DNA from: an uncultured Corynebacterium sp.
Lineage (GTDB): Bacteria; Actinomycetota; Actinomycetes; Mycobacteriales; Mycobacteriaceae
Length of the DNA stretch: 11,232 nt
Reading direction: 5' to 3'
Assembly: GCF_947253065.1 (NCBI RefSeq)
Contig: NZ_CAMXWS010000046.1
Location: 1-11,232, forward strand
Of this stretch, positions 1 to 5,909 are shown in pieces; the first letter of the stretch is position 1, and each line of letters opens with the position of its first letter. Made by a program: the position numbers and the translations under genes. A model generated the notes under the pieces. The model made no database searches. It had not been told where the DNA came from and was given only the letters and a program-made list of their open reading frames with translations.

Positions 1-439
1 ACTCGTTGAACGTGTCGCGGCTCTTGTCAAAAGCACTCGGGCCCTGCTCGCCCTGAGGCTGGCCCTGCTGGCCAGGCTGCGCGAACTGCGCCTGAGCACC
101 ATCGCCCTGAGCGCCAGCAGCGCCTGCGGCACCAGCTGCACCAGCAGCGCCCGCGGCGCCAGCAGCACCTGCTGCCGGGGCACCACCGAAGTTGGCCTGT
201 GCCAGGTCGCGGAGGGCAGCGATGTTGATCTCCGGTGCGTTCGGGTCATCCAGCTTCTGGTCGTAGAGGGTGCGACGTTGCGGGTCACCGAGAATGTCGC
301 GGGCGATGCGCAGTTCCTCAACACCACCGGGGTTGGTGGCTACGCCGGAGTTGATGCGCTGATCCAATTCCGCGCCCAGGGTGGCGGGATCCGCGGAGCG
401 GTCCAGGCCGAGCGAATTGTAGAGGTCGTAGTGTGCCAT
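1..439 (-). CDS. Degenerate J-domain-like protein, Ala/Gly/Gln-rich (3' part outside window)
   Basis: The first 146 codons are visible; the rest lies beyond the left edge. The start (MAHYDLYNSL) is an ATG at 437-439 on the minus strand, preceded by purine-rich AAAGGAA. Residues 4-61 follow a J-domain outline: YDLYNSLGLDR resembles helix I, and the segment ending LGDPQRRTLYDQ resembles the helix III/IV end (usually LSDPxKRxxYD). The HPD tripeptide that J-domains use to stimulate Hsp70 ATPase is absent, and the helix II/loop region is shortened. The protein is therefore probably not a working DnaK co-chaperone. Residues 89-109 are seven Ala-Ala-Gly repeats, followed by a Gln/Gly/Pro-rich stretch that looks disordered. 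The gene is divergent from the membrane protein gene at 724. A downstream domain, possibly a membrane segment, cannot be seen. Gene call is firm; function is unknown. Confidence 0.85.
   Translation of the reverse strand, partial: MAHYDLYNSLGLDRSADPATLGAELDQRINSGVATNPGGVEELRIARDILGDPQRRTLYDQKLDDPNAPEINIAALRDLAQANFGGAPAAGAAGAAGAAGAAGAAGAAGAQGDGAQAQFAQPGQQGQPQGEQGPSAFDKSRDTFNE
113..175 (-). repeat. Seven 9-bp tandem units encoding Ala-Ala-Gly
   Basis: Seven consecutive in-frame AAG tripeptides (residues 89-109 of the J-like protein) are encoded by degenerate GCN-GCN-GGN codons. Third positions vary between units, so the array is kept at protein level rather than being a recent exact DNA expansion. 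It separates the J-like region from a Gln/Gly-rich linker and is probably a flexible spacer. Confidence 0.85.
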
Positions 440-564
440 GTCCTTACTGTTTCCTTTCTCGAATCCCGCCGCAGATGGCCGGGTCAACCGCGTCAAACAT
501 CTGCCAGACTAGACCCCACCCGGCAGCTGTGCCTGCCTAGCGGGCAAAAATCCTGCAGTCACGC

Positions 565-606
565 TGTCTAGGGGTGAATAATAGCGGAGCATTTTCAGCC
601 TAGACA
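565..606. promoter_or_regulatory. 8-bp inverted repeat (TGTCTAGG/CCTAGACA) flanking a candidate minus-strand promoter
   Basis: TGTCTAGG at 565-572 is the exact reverse complement of CCTAGACA at 599-606, with a 26-bp spacer. On the minus strand the spacer contains TATTAT (578-583), a fair match to the corynebacterial -10 pattern TANNNT. It lies 17 bp from TGTCTA (601-606), a weak -35. One half-site would cover the -35 and the other the start point (about 571), an arrangement suited to a repressor. This would drive the J-like gene with a leader of about 130 nt. The repeat is seen directly; the promoter and operator reading is inference. Confidence 0.35.
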
Positions 607-636
607 CATGAAGCATGCCAGGATTATTACGGTAAC

Positions 637-642
637 TATTGT
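637..642 (+). promoter_or_regulatory. Weak candidate -10 (TATTGT) for the plus-strand membrane protein gene
   Basis: TATTGT fits the loose TANNNT pattern of corynebacterial -10 hexamers and would place transcription start near 649, about 75 nt before the ATG at 724. No convincing -35 is visible, which is common in this genus. Several other A/T-rich hexamers occur nearby, so this is only one possibility. Confidence 0.2.
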
Positions 643-663
643 GAATCTCGCAAACTTCGGCGG

Positions 664-673
664 GGGTGCACCC
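664..673. repeat. 10-bp perfect palindrome GGGTGCACCC
   Basis: A perfect palindrome in the leader region of the plus-strand gene, ending 50 bp before its start codon. It could be an operator half or just a GC-rich coincidence. No second copy is visible within the window. Confidence 0.3.
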
Positions 674-709
674 TGCCGAGGGCGCGTCGCTTGATTGATC
701 GTGTGAGTT

Positions 710-716
710 AAAGGAG
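710..716 (+). promoter_or_regulatory. Strong ribosome binding site (AAAGGAG)
   Basis: AAAGGAG ends 7 nt before the ATG at 724. It fixes the start of the plus-strand gene and supports this strand over the long antisense frame opposite it. Confidence 0.8.
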
Positions 717-723
717 CACAGCC

Positions 724-1923
724 ATGACCCAGCAGAATCCGGGTTCCTACAACTGGGGAGCCCCCACCCCGGCGAACGGTGCGCGCCAGCCGCAACCGGC
801 CCAGCCTGCCCAGCCGGCACAGCCGCAGCAGCCGCAGTTCAATAAGCCGGCAGGTTCGGGTGGTGTGCCGACGATTCTCAAGGTCGCACTGACCATCCTG
901 GTGGTGCTGGCGCTGGCTTTTGCGGGACTGTGGATCTTCCAGAAGCTGCGCCCCACCCCGACCGGCCCGCTGGGCTGGGATGAGGAGACGCTGGTATCCA
1001 AGCTGGATGGCGGTCAGCTCACGGAGTGTGAACTGGGCAGTGACTTCTTCGATTCAGTCGGTGTGAAGGATGTGGCGAAGGACTCCTACCAATGCATCGG
1101 CACCACGGCTAGTGCGGACGGCTCGGACTTCGAGGTCACGCTGGACACTTCCGCCGAGGCAAGCGATAACGGTAAGTCCCCGAAGGACGCGGACCTGTCG
1201 GCGTGGAAGGAATCCGCTGATGGTTTCGACGTACCGGATGAGGTGCAGGACCTGGCTGTTGACACGTACGGTCCAGGCCAGAAGTGCACGATGTCGAGCT
1301 CGCAGCCGATGTTCAAGAAGGTGAAGCTGAGCACGAATGGTCCGTGTGCAGCGCTGTACCCGATGGCTCGTCAGCTGAATAACCTGCAGACGCAGTACGA
1401 CTGGGAGCGCACCTCCCACGGCATGTTTGACTTTGACTCGCCGGAATTCCTTGAGGTGAAGGCCGAGCCGCAGTCCCTGGTTGTGCCGGTGTACAAGCAG
1501 GCTAAGGAAGAGGCCAAGGCATTCGGCGACAAGCTGGAGATCGAGGACGACGATTACGAGGGCACGACGTTCACCATCACCGGGGGCAATATTGCCGGTA
1601 GCCAGTCGCCGGAGGTGTGCGTTGTTGGTGACGTCCAGCTGGGTAAGAAGACTGGGGAGTACGCCTACAACTTCCACCTGCCCAACCGTTATGTTGCGCT
1701 GTTCCCGAATGGCCAGCGTGTTTCGCTGAATGCAAAGGATTACCCGATCCGTCTGAAGGAAGGCGAGTCGAAGAAGGGTCTGCGTTTCTGCTCCTCCTAC
1801 ACCCCGGAGGTGGCAAGCAGCGAGTTCGTGATCTTCGTCGGTGATTCCACCGGTGGCCCGCACGCCACCTGGGTGATCCAGGACGGCGGCGGAGATGACG
1901 CCAAGAAGGGCGAGGAGGCCTAG
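724..1923 (+). CDS. Single-pass membrane-anchored exported protein with six cysteines, unknown function
   Basis: 399 residues. Residues 1-48 are a Pro/Gln/Ala-rich cytoplasmic-type segment with repeated PAQ units. Residues 50-72 are one hydrophobic helix (ILKVALTILVVLALAFAGLW), and the remaining ~325 residues are hydrophilic and probably outside the membrane. That part has exactly six cysteines (102, 124, 188, 208, 299, 356), all beyond the helix, suggesting up to three disulphides. The C-terminus is charged (DDAKKGEEA). The layout (disordered Pro/Gln N-terminus, one helix, exported domain) is common among cell-envelope proteins of corynebacteria and mycobacteria, but I recognise no domain. 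A strong ribosome site supports the start. It is the only complete plus-strand gene here. Its stop overlaps that of the convergent PanC-like gene in a shared CTAG (1920-1923), leaving no room for a terminator between them. Confidence 0.88.
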   Translation: MTQQNPGSYNWGAPTPANGARQPQPAQPAQPAQPQQPQFNKPAGSGGVPTILKVALTILVVLALAFAGLWIFQKLRPTPTGPLGWDEETLVSKLDGGQLTECELGSDFFDSVGVKDVAKDSYQCIGTTASADGSDFEVTLDTSAEASDNGKSPKDADLSAWKESADGFDVPDEVQDLAVDTYGPGQKCTMSSSQPMFKKVKLSTNGPCAALYPMARQLNNLQTQYDWERTSHGMFDFDSPEFLEVKAEPQSLVVPVYKQAKEEAKAFGDKLEIEDDDYEGTTFTITGGNIAGSQSPEVCVVGDVQLGKKTGEYAYNFHLPNRYVALFPNGQRVSLNAKDYPIRLKEGESKKGLRFCSSYTPEVASSEFVIFVGDSTGGPHATWVIQDGGGDDAKKGEEA

Positions 1924-2723
1924 GCGCCGGCCTCGTCACCCATATTTTTAAAGCCGACGCCGACGGGCACGCCGACATTATCAATCAGTCGGACGGGCCC
2001 GAAGGTGGCGGCAGCGAGTAGTCGTGCGTCGCCAACTTCCGGCGCGGGACCAAAGCCCAAAGAGCGCAGTTCGAGGTAATCGGGGGTAATACCAGCTGCG
2101 TCGAGGACGCCGCGTGCGGTTTCAAGCACGACGTCAGCGCCGTGTTCAGCGGCATGCGCGCCGGCGGTGAGGGCGGCGGAGAGGGCGAGGGCGGCGTCGT
2201 GAAGCGAATCTGGGACTTCTTCGTTGCGCAACGCCATCGCGACACCACCCGCCGCACGGACGGTGGGCAGGCTGTGCAGCAGTACCTCCATGCGCAGCGC
2301 GCTGACCGCCTGCTGGAGGGCGACGAGCTCTTCGAAGTCTTTCTCCCCCATCACCACGTCGGTGGCGTGCGTTGCGTTGATCGCAGCGATCGTGCGCGTA
2401 ATGGATTCAGCGATCGCGTCCGGATCTTCCAGGTGATCAAGCTTAGGCACGACGCGCACGGGGGTGGACAGGTCACCGTGGAAGACCACATCGACGCCCT
2501 CGCGCGCGAAGTCTTCCGGCACGTCGTCGCCGTTGTAGGTGACCATCACGATCGCGCCGAGCAAGGATTTCGCCGCGCGAATCAGCGAGATATGTCCCGC
2601 ATGCAACCCACGTCCGAGCGGCACGAGCACCACGCGTTTGCCGGTTTTGCGGAAGGCACGGCCGTACGTCGCCAGCTGCGCGGGATCCGTGACCACGACA
2701 GCTTTCCCAGGTTCAAAACTCAT
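1920..2723 (-). CDS. panC: PanC-like protein (pantoate-beta-alanine ligase family), divergent at active-site motifs
   Basis: 267 residues with the chosen ATG at 2723, four bases after the stop of the upstream gene. An in-frame ATG at 2747 (8 residues longer) is an alternative; neither has a clear ribosome site. Family hallmarks: the HIGH-like HAGH (41-44) in VPLGRGLHAGHISLI, GEKD (126-129), PTVRAAGGVAM (153-163), PDYLELRS (214-221) and VRLIDN (244-249). PanC makes pantothenate from pantoate, beta-alanine and ATP. Expected motifs are altered here. PTMG is PLGR. FVNPxQF, whose Gln binds pantoate, reads TYNGDDV. KDxQ reads KDFE. SSRN, in the ATP-phosphate loop, reads ALRN. The protein may be a weak ligase, have another substrate, or be a non-catalytic paralogue alongside a canonical panC elsewhere. 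Family assignment is good; the reaction is doubtful. It is the last gene of the run and convergent with the gene at 724. Confidence 0.8.
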   Translation of the reverse strand: MSFEPGKAVVVTDPAQLATYGRAFRKTGKRVVLVPLGRGLHAGHISLIRAAKSLLGAIVMVTYNGDDVPEDFAREGVDVVFHGDLSTPVRVVPKLDHLEDPDAIAESITRTIAAINATHATDVVMGEKDFEELVALQQAVSALRMEVLLHSLPTVRAAGGVAMALRNEEVPDSLHDAALALSAALTAGAHAAEHGADVVLETARGVLDAAGITPDYLELRSLGFGPAPEVGDARLLAAATFGPVRLIDNVGVPVGVGFKNMGDEAGA

Positions 2724-2727
2724 AGGT

Positions 2728-3378
2728 TTAAGGGTACGGCCTGCCATTGCGTGCTTGACGACGCCCCTCCAGCCCCTCATACAGCTCCCTCGCCGCCGGG
2801 TCCGCGATGGCAGAACCAATCAATTCGCGCGTTGCGGCGTCTACGGGATACGCGTACGGGCGGTCCCCACCGTTAAGGAATTCGTCCATTTTCACGTCTA
2901 CAGCAGGAATCACGCTGCGCAGCAGGTTGTAAGCGTCCAACCGCACTTCATGTTCCAGTGCGCGCAGCCGTTGCGCGGCCATGAGCACCGGGCGATCGGC
3001 GTCAGCAATGGGGACGGCCATGCCACCGATCTCGCCAATGAGCAGGTTCACGGTCGCCTCACCGAGTTCATCCGCGGCGGAAGTGACCCAAAAATCATCG
3101 AAAATATGGTGCGCGGCCATCACCACGGCACCGCGGACCTCCAGCGGGTCGAGCACCTGCACGCCGTCACGCAGCGAGGTGTGCAACACCATCTGCCCAT
3201 GACGGATATGGGGTTCGAGGGCATCGATGAGGGGCACGGTGGCGTCGATAAGCACAAGATCATTGTTCGCCGCCTCCGCAACGGGCGCGTCAACGGTGAC
3301 CATGTGCCCAACGCGCGCGAGTTCAGAGGCGAGTGTGCTACTTTCCGATGCCCACACCCGCAAGCGTGGTGCCCCCAC
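2728..3378 (-). CDS. DUF2520-like protein lacking the Rossmann glycine loop
   Basis: 216 residues, starting at GTG (3378), whose G is the last base of the preceding TAG, so translation is probably coupled. It matches the outline of actinobacterial Rossmann-like/DUF2520 proteins that sit next to panC: an alternating hydrophobic N-terminus (RVWASESSTLASELARVGHMVTV), LVLIDATVPL (41-50), VLHTS (64-68), LDPL (76-79), WVTS (97-100), GGMAVPIADADRP (118-130), then a helical C-terminal half. The first beta-turn-alpha should carry GxGxxG for NAD(P) binding, but here it reads ASESST (10-15). Extending the frame upstream to its stop near 3409 does not restore it. The family's role is not firmly established; its neighbourhood suggests pantothenate metabolism. 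This copy may not bind a dinucleotide in the usual way. Confidence 0.75.
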   Translation of the reverse strand: MGAPRLRVWASESSTLASELARVGHMVTVDAPVAEAANNDLVLIDATVPLIDALEPHIRHGQMVLHTSLRDGVQVLDPLEVRGAVVMAAHHIFDDFWVTSAADELGEATVNLLIGEIGGMAVPIADADRPVLMAAQRLRALEHEVRLDAYNLLRSVIPAVDVKMDEFLNGGDRPYAYPVDAATRELIGSAIADPAARELYEGLEGRRQARNGRPYP

Positions 3379-4562
3379 TACTTGCCCTTCTTGCTGCGTG
3401 CGAGCAGCTCAGCGACGGTAAGCGCACCTTCGCGGTTCGCGTCCGCACGACGGCGACCGCGGCTCTCCTGCTCCTCGGCCTCAGCTTCAGCGCGACGTGC
3501 CTCTTCCGCTTGACGACGTCGCTCCGCCTCCTGCCTCTGCCGCTCCTTCTCCAGCTCTTCCTGGCGCTCGCGGATCAGATCCGTCAGCGGGTTGCGGCCT
3601 TCCGGCGCGCGGTGCGAACCAACACGACCCGCGACCGCATCCGAGGAAGGCCCACGGTGCACGTGCGGCTCCTCGTGCTTCGGCTGCTGCTTCGGCGCCT
3701 CTTGCTTGGGCTGCTCCGTCTGCTTGGGCTGCTTGCTCAGCGCGTTGATCGCCTGGTTTTCACCCTCGTCGCGCACCGGCTCGATTCGTGAGGTGTCGTC
3801 GTTGGCGCCAGCTGCACCCCAGCTATTCGTTGCGGGATGCTGCGGTGCAGACGTCCACTGGTCCGCACCCCACTGGTCCGCACGCGGCTTCGGCTGCGGC
3901 TGTGGTTTCGGCTGTGCCTTAGGCTGCTGCGGCTTGGGCTGTTGTGGCTTGGGCTGCTGCGGTGCCGGGGTCGGCTGCGTCGCCCACTGGTTCGCCTGCT
4001 GCTGCGGTTGCGGCTTCGGTTGCGCAGGCGCGCTCGGCTGCTGCGGCTGTGCCTGCGCTGGCTCCTTCTGCGAATCGCTCGGCGCGACACGGTCAGCGCG
4101 GGCTTCGATCTCCTTGACACGGCGGGCCTCGGCCTGAAGGGCGGCGGGCTCGTAGCCGAATTCGCGGCCGGAGAGGTCTTCGAGCTGGTTACGCAGGGTA
4201 GCCAGCTCCTCACGGATCTCACGGAGCACCTCAAGGTCGACTGCCGGGGGCAGGCCTTCGCCAGCGCGGGCTGCCTCAAGAGCGTAGTGGTCCGCTTCGT
4301 GGCGGGCGCGGAGAGCATCGATCTCTGCCTGGTACTCACGCTCACGCGAGGCAGCTTCAGCCTCCAGACGCTCACGCTCGTGACGGGCACGGCTGACCAG
4401 CAAGAAACCGCAGATGGCGGCCCACAGGGCAGCGAGCAGCGCGATCTGTAGCCACACAGCAGAGTCGCTGAACAGCATGATCACTGTGGCAATCAGTGCC
4501 AGTGCGATCAGAACGATCATCCACACATTGCCGCCGTCACGCGACCGATTTTCCGCAGTCAT
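3378..4562 (-). CDS. DUF6779-like membrane protein with coiled coils and a Pro/Gln/Lys-rich linker
   Basis: 394 residues from the ATG at 4562 (MTAENRSRDG), 10 nt after the stop of the DUF3180 gene; an upstream in-frame ATG at 4625 would overlap that gene by about 50 nt and is less likely. Two membrane helices (about 13-31 and 36-56) are followed by a charged coiled coil (about 58-130, ending in LREIREELATLRNQLEDL). Residues about 165-300 are a disordered Pro/Gln/Lys linker with three exact PQQPK units, and 328-368 form a very charged Arg/Glu helix. A C-terminal LTVAELLARSKKG motif follows, of the kind found at the end of related actinobacterial membrane proteins. Position and layout match the conserved alanine/arginine/proline-rich membrane protein after folK and DUF3180 in mycobacteria (Rv3604c type). 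Function is unknown; an envelope or division-associated scaffold is a guess. Confidence 0.85.
   Translation of the reverse strand: MTAENRSRDGGNVWMIVLIALALIATVIMLFSDSAVWLQIALLAALWAAICGFLLVSRARHERERLEAEAASREREYQAEIDALRARHEADHYALEAARAGEGLPPAVDLEVLREIREELATLRNQLEDLSGREFGYEPAALQAEARRVKEIEARADRVAPSDSQKEPAQAQPQQPSAPAQPKPQPQQQANQWATQPTPAPQQPKPQQPKPQQPKAQPKPQPQPKPRADQWGADQWTSAPQHPATNSWGAAGANDDTSRIEPVRDEGENQAINALSKQPKQTEQPKQEAPKQQPKHEEPHVHRGPSSDAVAGRVGSHRAPEGRNPLTDLIRERQEELEKERQRQEAERRRQAEEARRAEAEAEEQESRGRRRADANREGALTVAELLARSKKGK
3918..3962 (-). repeat. Three 15-bp tandem units encoding PQQPK
   Basis: Residues 201-215 of the DUF6779-like protein are three consecutive PQQPK units. At DNA level they are near-identical 15-mers with synonymous changes. 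The block lies in a longer Gln/Pro/Lys-rich linker, so copy number could vary between strains by slippage without a frameshift. Confidence 0.8.
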
Positions 4563-4572
4563 GTCCAACACT

Positions 4573-5040
4573 CTAACCCGCTGCTTCACCTTCGGCAGGT
4601 GGCGACACCTCGCAGGAGCGCTCAAGAATCACACCAGCCACGGCCAATGCCACACCGCCAAGGGTTCCGGAGATCACGCCGGGGAGGTCAGCTTGTGCGG
4701 CAGTGAGAGTGTTCATACGGGGCAGCACCCACACCGCCAGGCCCAAGAACCAGCCACCGATGATCGCGCCGGACCAGGCGGAGGCCTTCGCGATGACCAT
4801 GAAATTAGCCATCATCATGGGGTTGATCTGTGAGCGATCCAAACCAACTCGGCCTTCTTTGCGGCGACGCCGAACCATCACCGTGAGGAAAGCACACATT
4901 GCGGCAACAGCCCACAACGGCAGCGACCATAGCGGGGAGATCGTCTGCCAGGAGCCGTAGAAACGACGCACCAGGATCAGCGCGGCTGCTGCGAAGAAGC
5001 CAGCGACGCCCACCAGAGCGGTGATGTTGGTGCGGGTCAT
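4573..5040 (-). CDS. DUF3180 family four-helix membrane protein
   Basis: 155 residues. Four hydrophobic segments are visible, at about 6-24, 36-56, 84-110 and 120-140, with a basic loop RRRRKEGR after the second. The most characteristic stretch is LDRSQINPMMMANFMVIAKASAW, which fits the conserved core of actinobacterial DUF3180 proteins found directly after folK (Rv3605c type). It ends soon after LERSCEV, with an acidic Pro/Glu/Ala tail. The ATG overlaps the folK TGA (CATGA at 5037-5041 on the minus strand), with GAGGTG 8 nt upstream inside folK, so it is translationally coupled to folK. The conserved linkage suggests a role tied to folate genes or their membrane neighbourhood, but none is known to me. 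Confidence 0.9.
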   Translation of the reverse strand: MTRTNITALVGVAGFFAAAALILVRRFYGSWQTISPLWSLPLWAVAAMCAFLTVMVRRRRKEGRVGLDRSQINPMMMANFMVIAKASAWSGAIIGGWFLGLAVWVLPRMNTLTAAQADLPGVISGTLGGVALAVAGVILERSCEVSPPAEGEAAG

Positions 5041-5501
5041 GTGGGGGTCACCTCGTCGTCAAGGTTTGCGATGAGTTCATTGATATCGCGTCCACCCAGC
5101 ACCCCGTTTTCCAGTTCCACCCAAGGAACGAGCACGAAGGCACGCTCGTGCGCGCGTGGGTGCGGCACGGTCAGGTCAGGCGTATCTACTGTGATTTCCT
5201 CACCGTCCTCATACAGCGCAACGATGTCCACGTCCAAAGTGCGCGGCCCCCACCGGACCTCACGCACCCGGTGTGCTTCTTGCTCGAGACGCTGGCACCG
5301 GGCAAGCAGCTCATGCGGGGTCTGCGTCACCTCAACGATGAGGGTCTGGTTCAAGAAATCGTCTTGCTCCACCCCACCCCACGGTGCGGTGCGGTACACA
5401 CGCGACGCTGCGATCAGCTCATCAGCGAAGTCTTTTTCTACCGCGGCGAGGTGCGCGCGGGAGTCTTCCATATTGGATCCGGTGGACAGCACAGCACGCA
5501 T
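5037..5501 (-). CDS. folK: 2-amino-4-hydroxy-6-hydroxymethyldihydropteridine pyrophosphokinase
   Basis: 154 residues, normal for HPPK. It transfers pyrophosphate from ATP to 6-hydroxymethyl-7,8-dihydropterin, giving the FolP substrate in the cytosol. Signature motifs: an N-terminal LSTGSNMEDS (family LGSNxGD), YRTAPWGG (37-43), DFLNQ (48-52), RWGPRTLDVDI (83-93), whose two Asp residues (90, 92) bind Mg-ATP, and VPHPRAHERAFVLVPW (112-127). In most HPPKs the first motif reads LGSN; here the Gly is Thr, a mild change. The start at 5501 is supported by TAAGGA 6 nt upstream, formed partly from the folB stop codon. It lies 9 nt after folB and overlaps the DUF3180 start. Confidence 0.97.
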   Translation of the reverse strand: MRAVLSTGSNMEDSRAHLAAVEKDFADELIAASRVYRTAPWGGVEQDDFLNQTLIVEVTQTPHELLARCQRLEQEAHRVREVRWGPRTLDVDIVALYEDGEEITVDTPDLTVPHPRAHERAFVLVPWVELENGVLGGRDINELIANLDDEVTPT

Positions 5502-5507
5502 GTTGAT

Positions 5508-5513
5508 TCCTTA
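5508..5513 (-). promoter_or_regulatory. folK ribosome binding site overlapping the folB stop (TAAGGA)
   Basis: The folB TAA supplies the first three bases of TAAGGA, located 6 nt before the folK ATG. Ribosomes ending folB sit on the folK initiation signal, indicating translational coupling. Confidence 0.65.
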
Positions 5514-5909
5514 GTTTCCAGCCACGGGGCGGTTGGCGGTCATGGATTTGCGGGAGCGGCGGGCGGTGACGGCCACGTCATCCAGCACGAGCCCGACTGG
5601 CGCATGCGGTTTGTGCACGGTGACCTCCACCGCGTGCAGCTGGGCGAATGTGTCCATGGCGCGCTCGGCGATCTCGGTGGAAACGGTCTCCACGAGTTCC
5701 CGGCGCGTGCCCTTGACCGTGTCGGCGGCGAGCTGGGCAAGCTCGGCGTAGTTGACGGTCTTGGTCAGGTCGTCATCGCGCGCGGCGTCGGCGAAATCGA
5801 GCCAAGCGGTGATGTCCACGATGAATGGCTGGCCGTATTCCGCCTCGTGCGGCAACACCCCGTGGCCAGCGTGGACGCGGATACCGGTGAGCTGGATGCG
5901 GTCAGCCAT
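5511..5909 (-). CDS. folB: Dihydroneopterin aldolase
   Basis: 132 residues. It cleaves 7,8-dihydroneopterin to 6-hydroxymethyl-7,8-dihydropterin and glycolaldehyde. The residues known from the bacterial family are all present: Glu22 (HEAEYGQPF), Tyr54 (TVNYAELA), Glu74 (ELVETVSTEIAE) and Lys100 in VHKPHAPVG. Length is slightly above the usual ~120 because of a basic C-terminal tail (RRSRKSMTANRPVAGN). The ATG directly follows the folP TAA with no spacer (TAAATG). GGGGAG lies 6 nt upstream of the ATG, inside the folP end, so the start is well supported and coupled to folP. The enzyme acts as a soluble oligomer. Confidence 0.97.
   Translation of the reverse strand: MADRIQLTGIRVHAGHGVLPHEAEYGQPFIVDITAWLDFADAARDDDLTKTVNYAELAQLAADTVKGTRRELVETVSTEIAERAMDTFAQLHAVEVTVHKPHAPVGLVLDDVAVTARRSRKSMTANRPVAGN

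Noticed and set aside
1054..1863. Long minus-strand frame (269 codons) opposite the membrane protein gene
   Set aside because: It lies wholly antisense to a gene with a strong ribosome site, a clean membrane helix and a sensible domain layout. The translated minus frame has no recognisable motif. Such shadows are common in GC-rich genes.
2724..2819. N-terminal extension of the PanC-like protein to 2819
   Set aside because: The added residues are Arg-rich, overlap the DUF2520-like gene, and match nothing in PanC. The start at 2747 remains possible.
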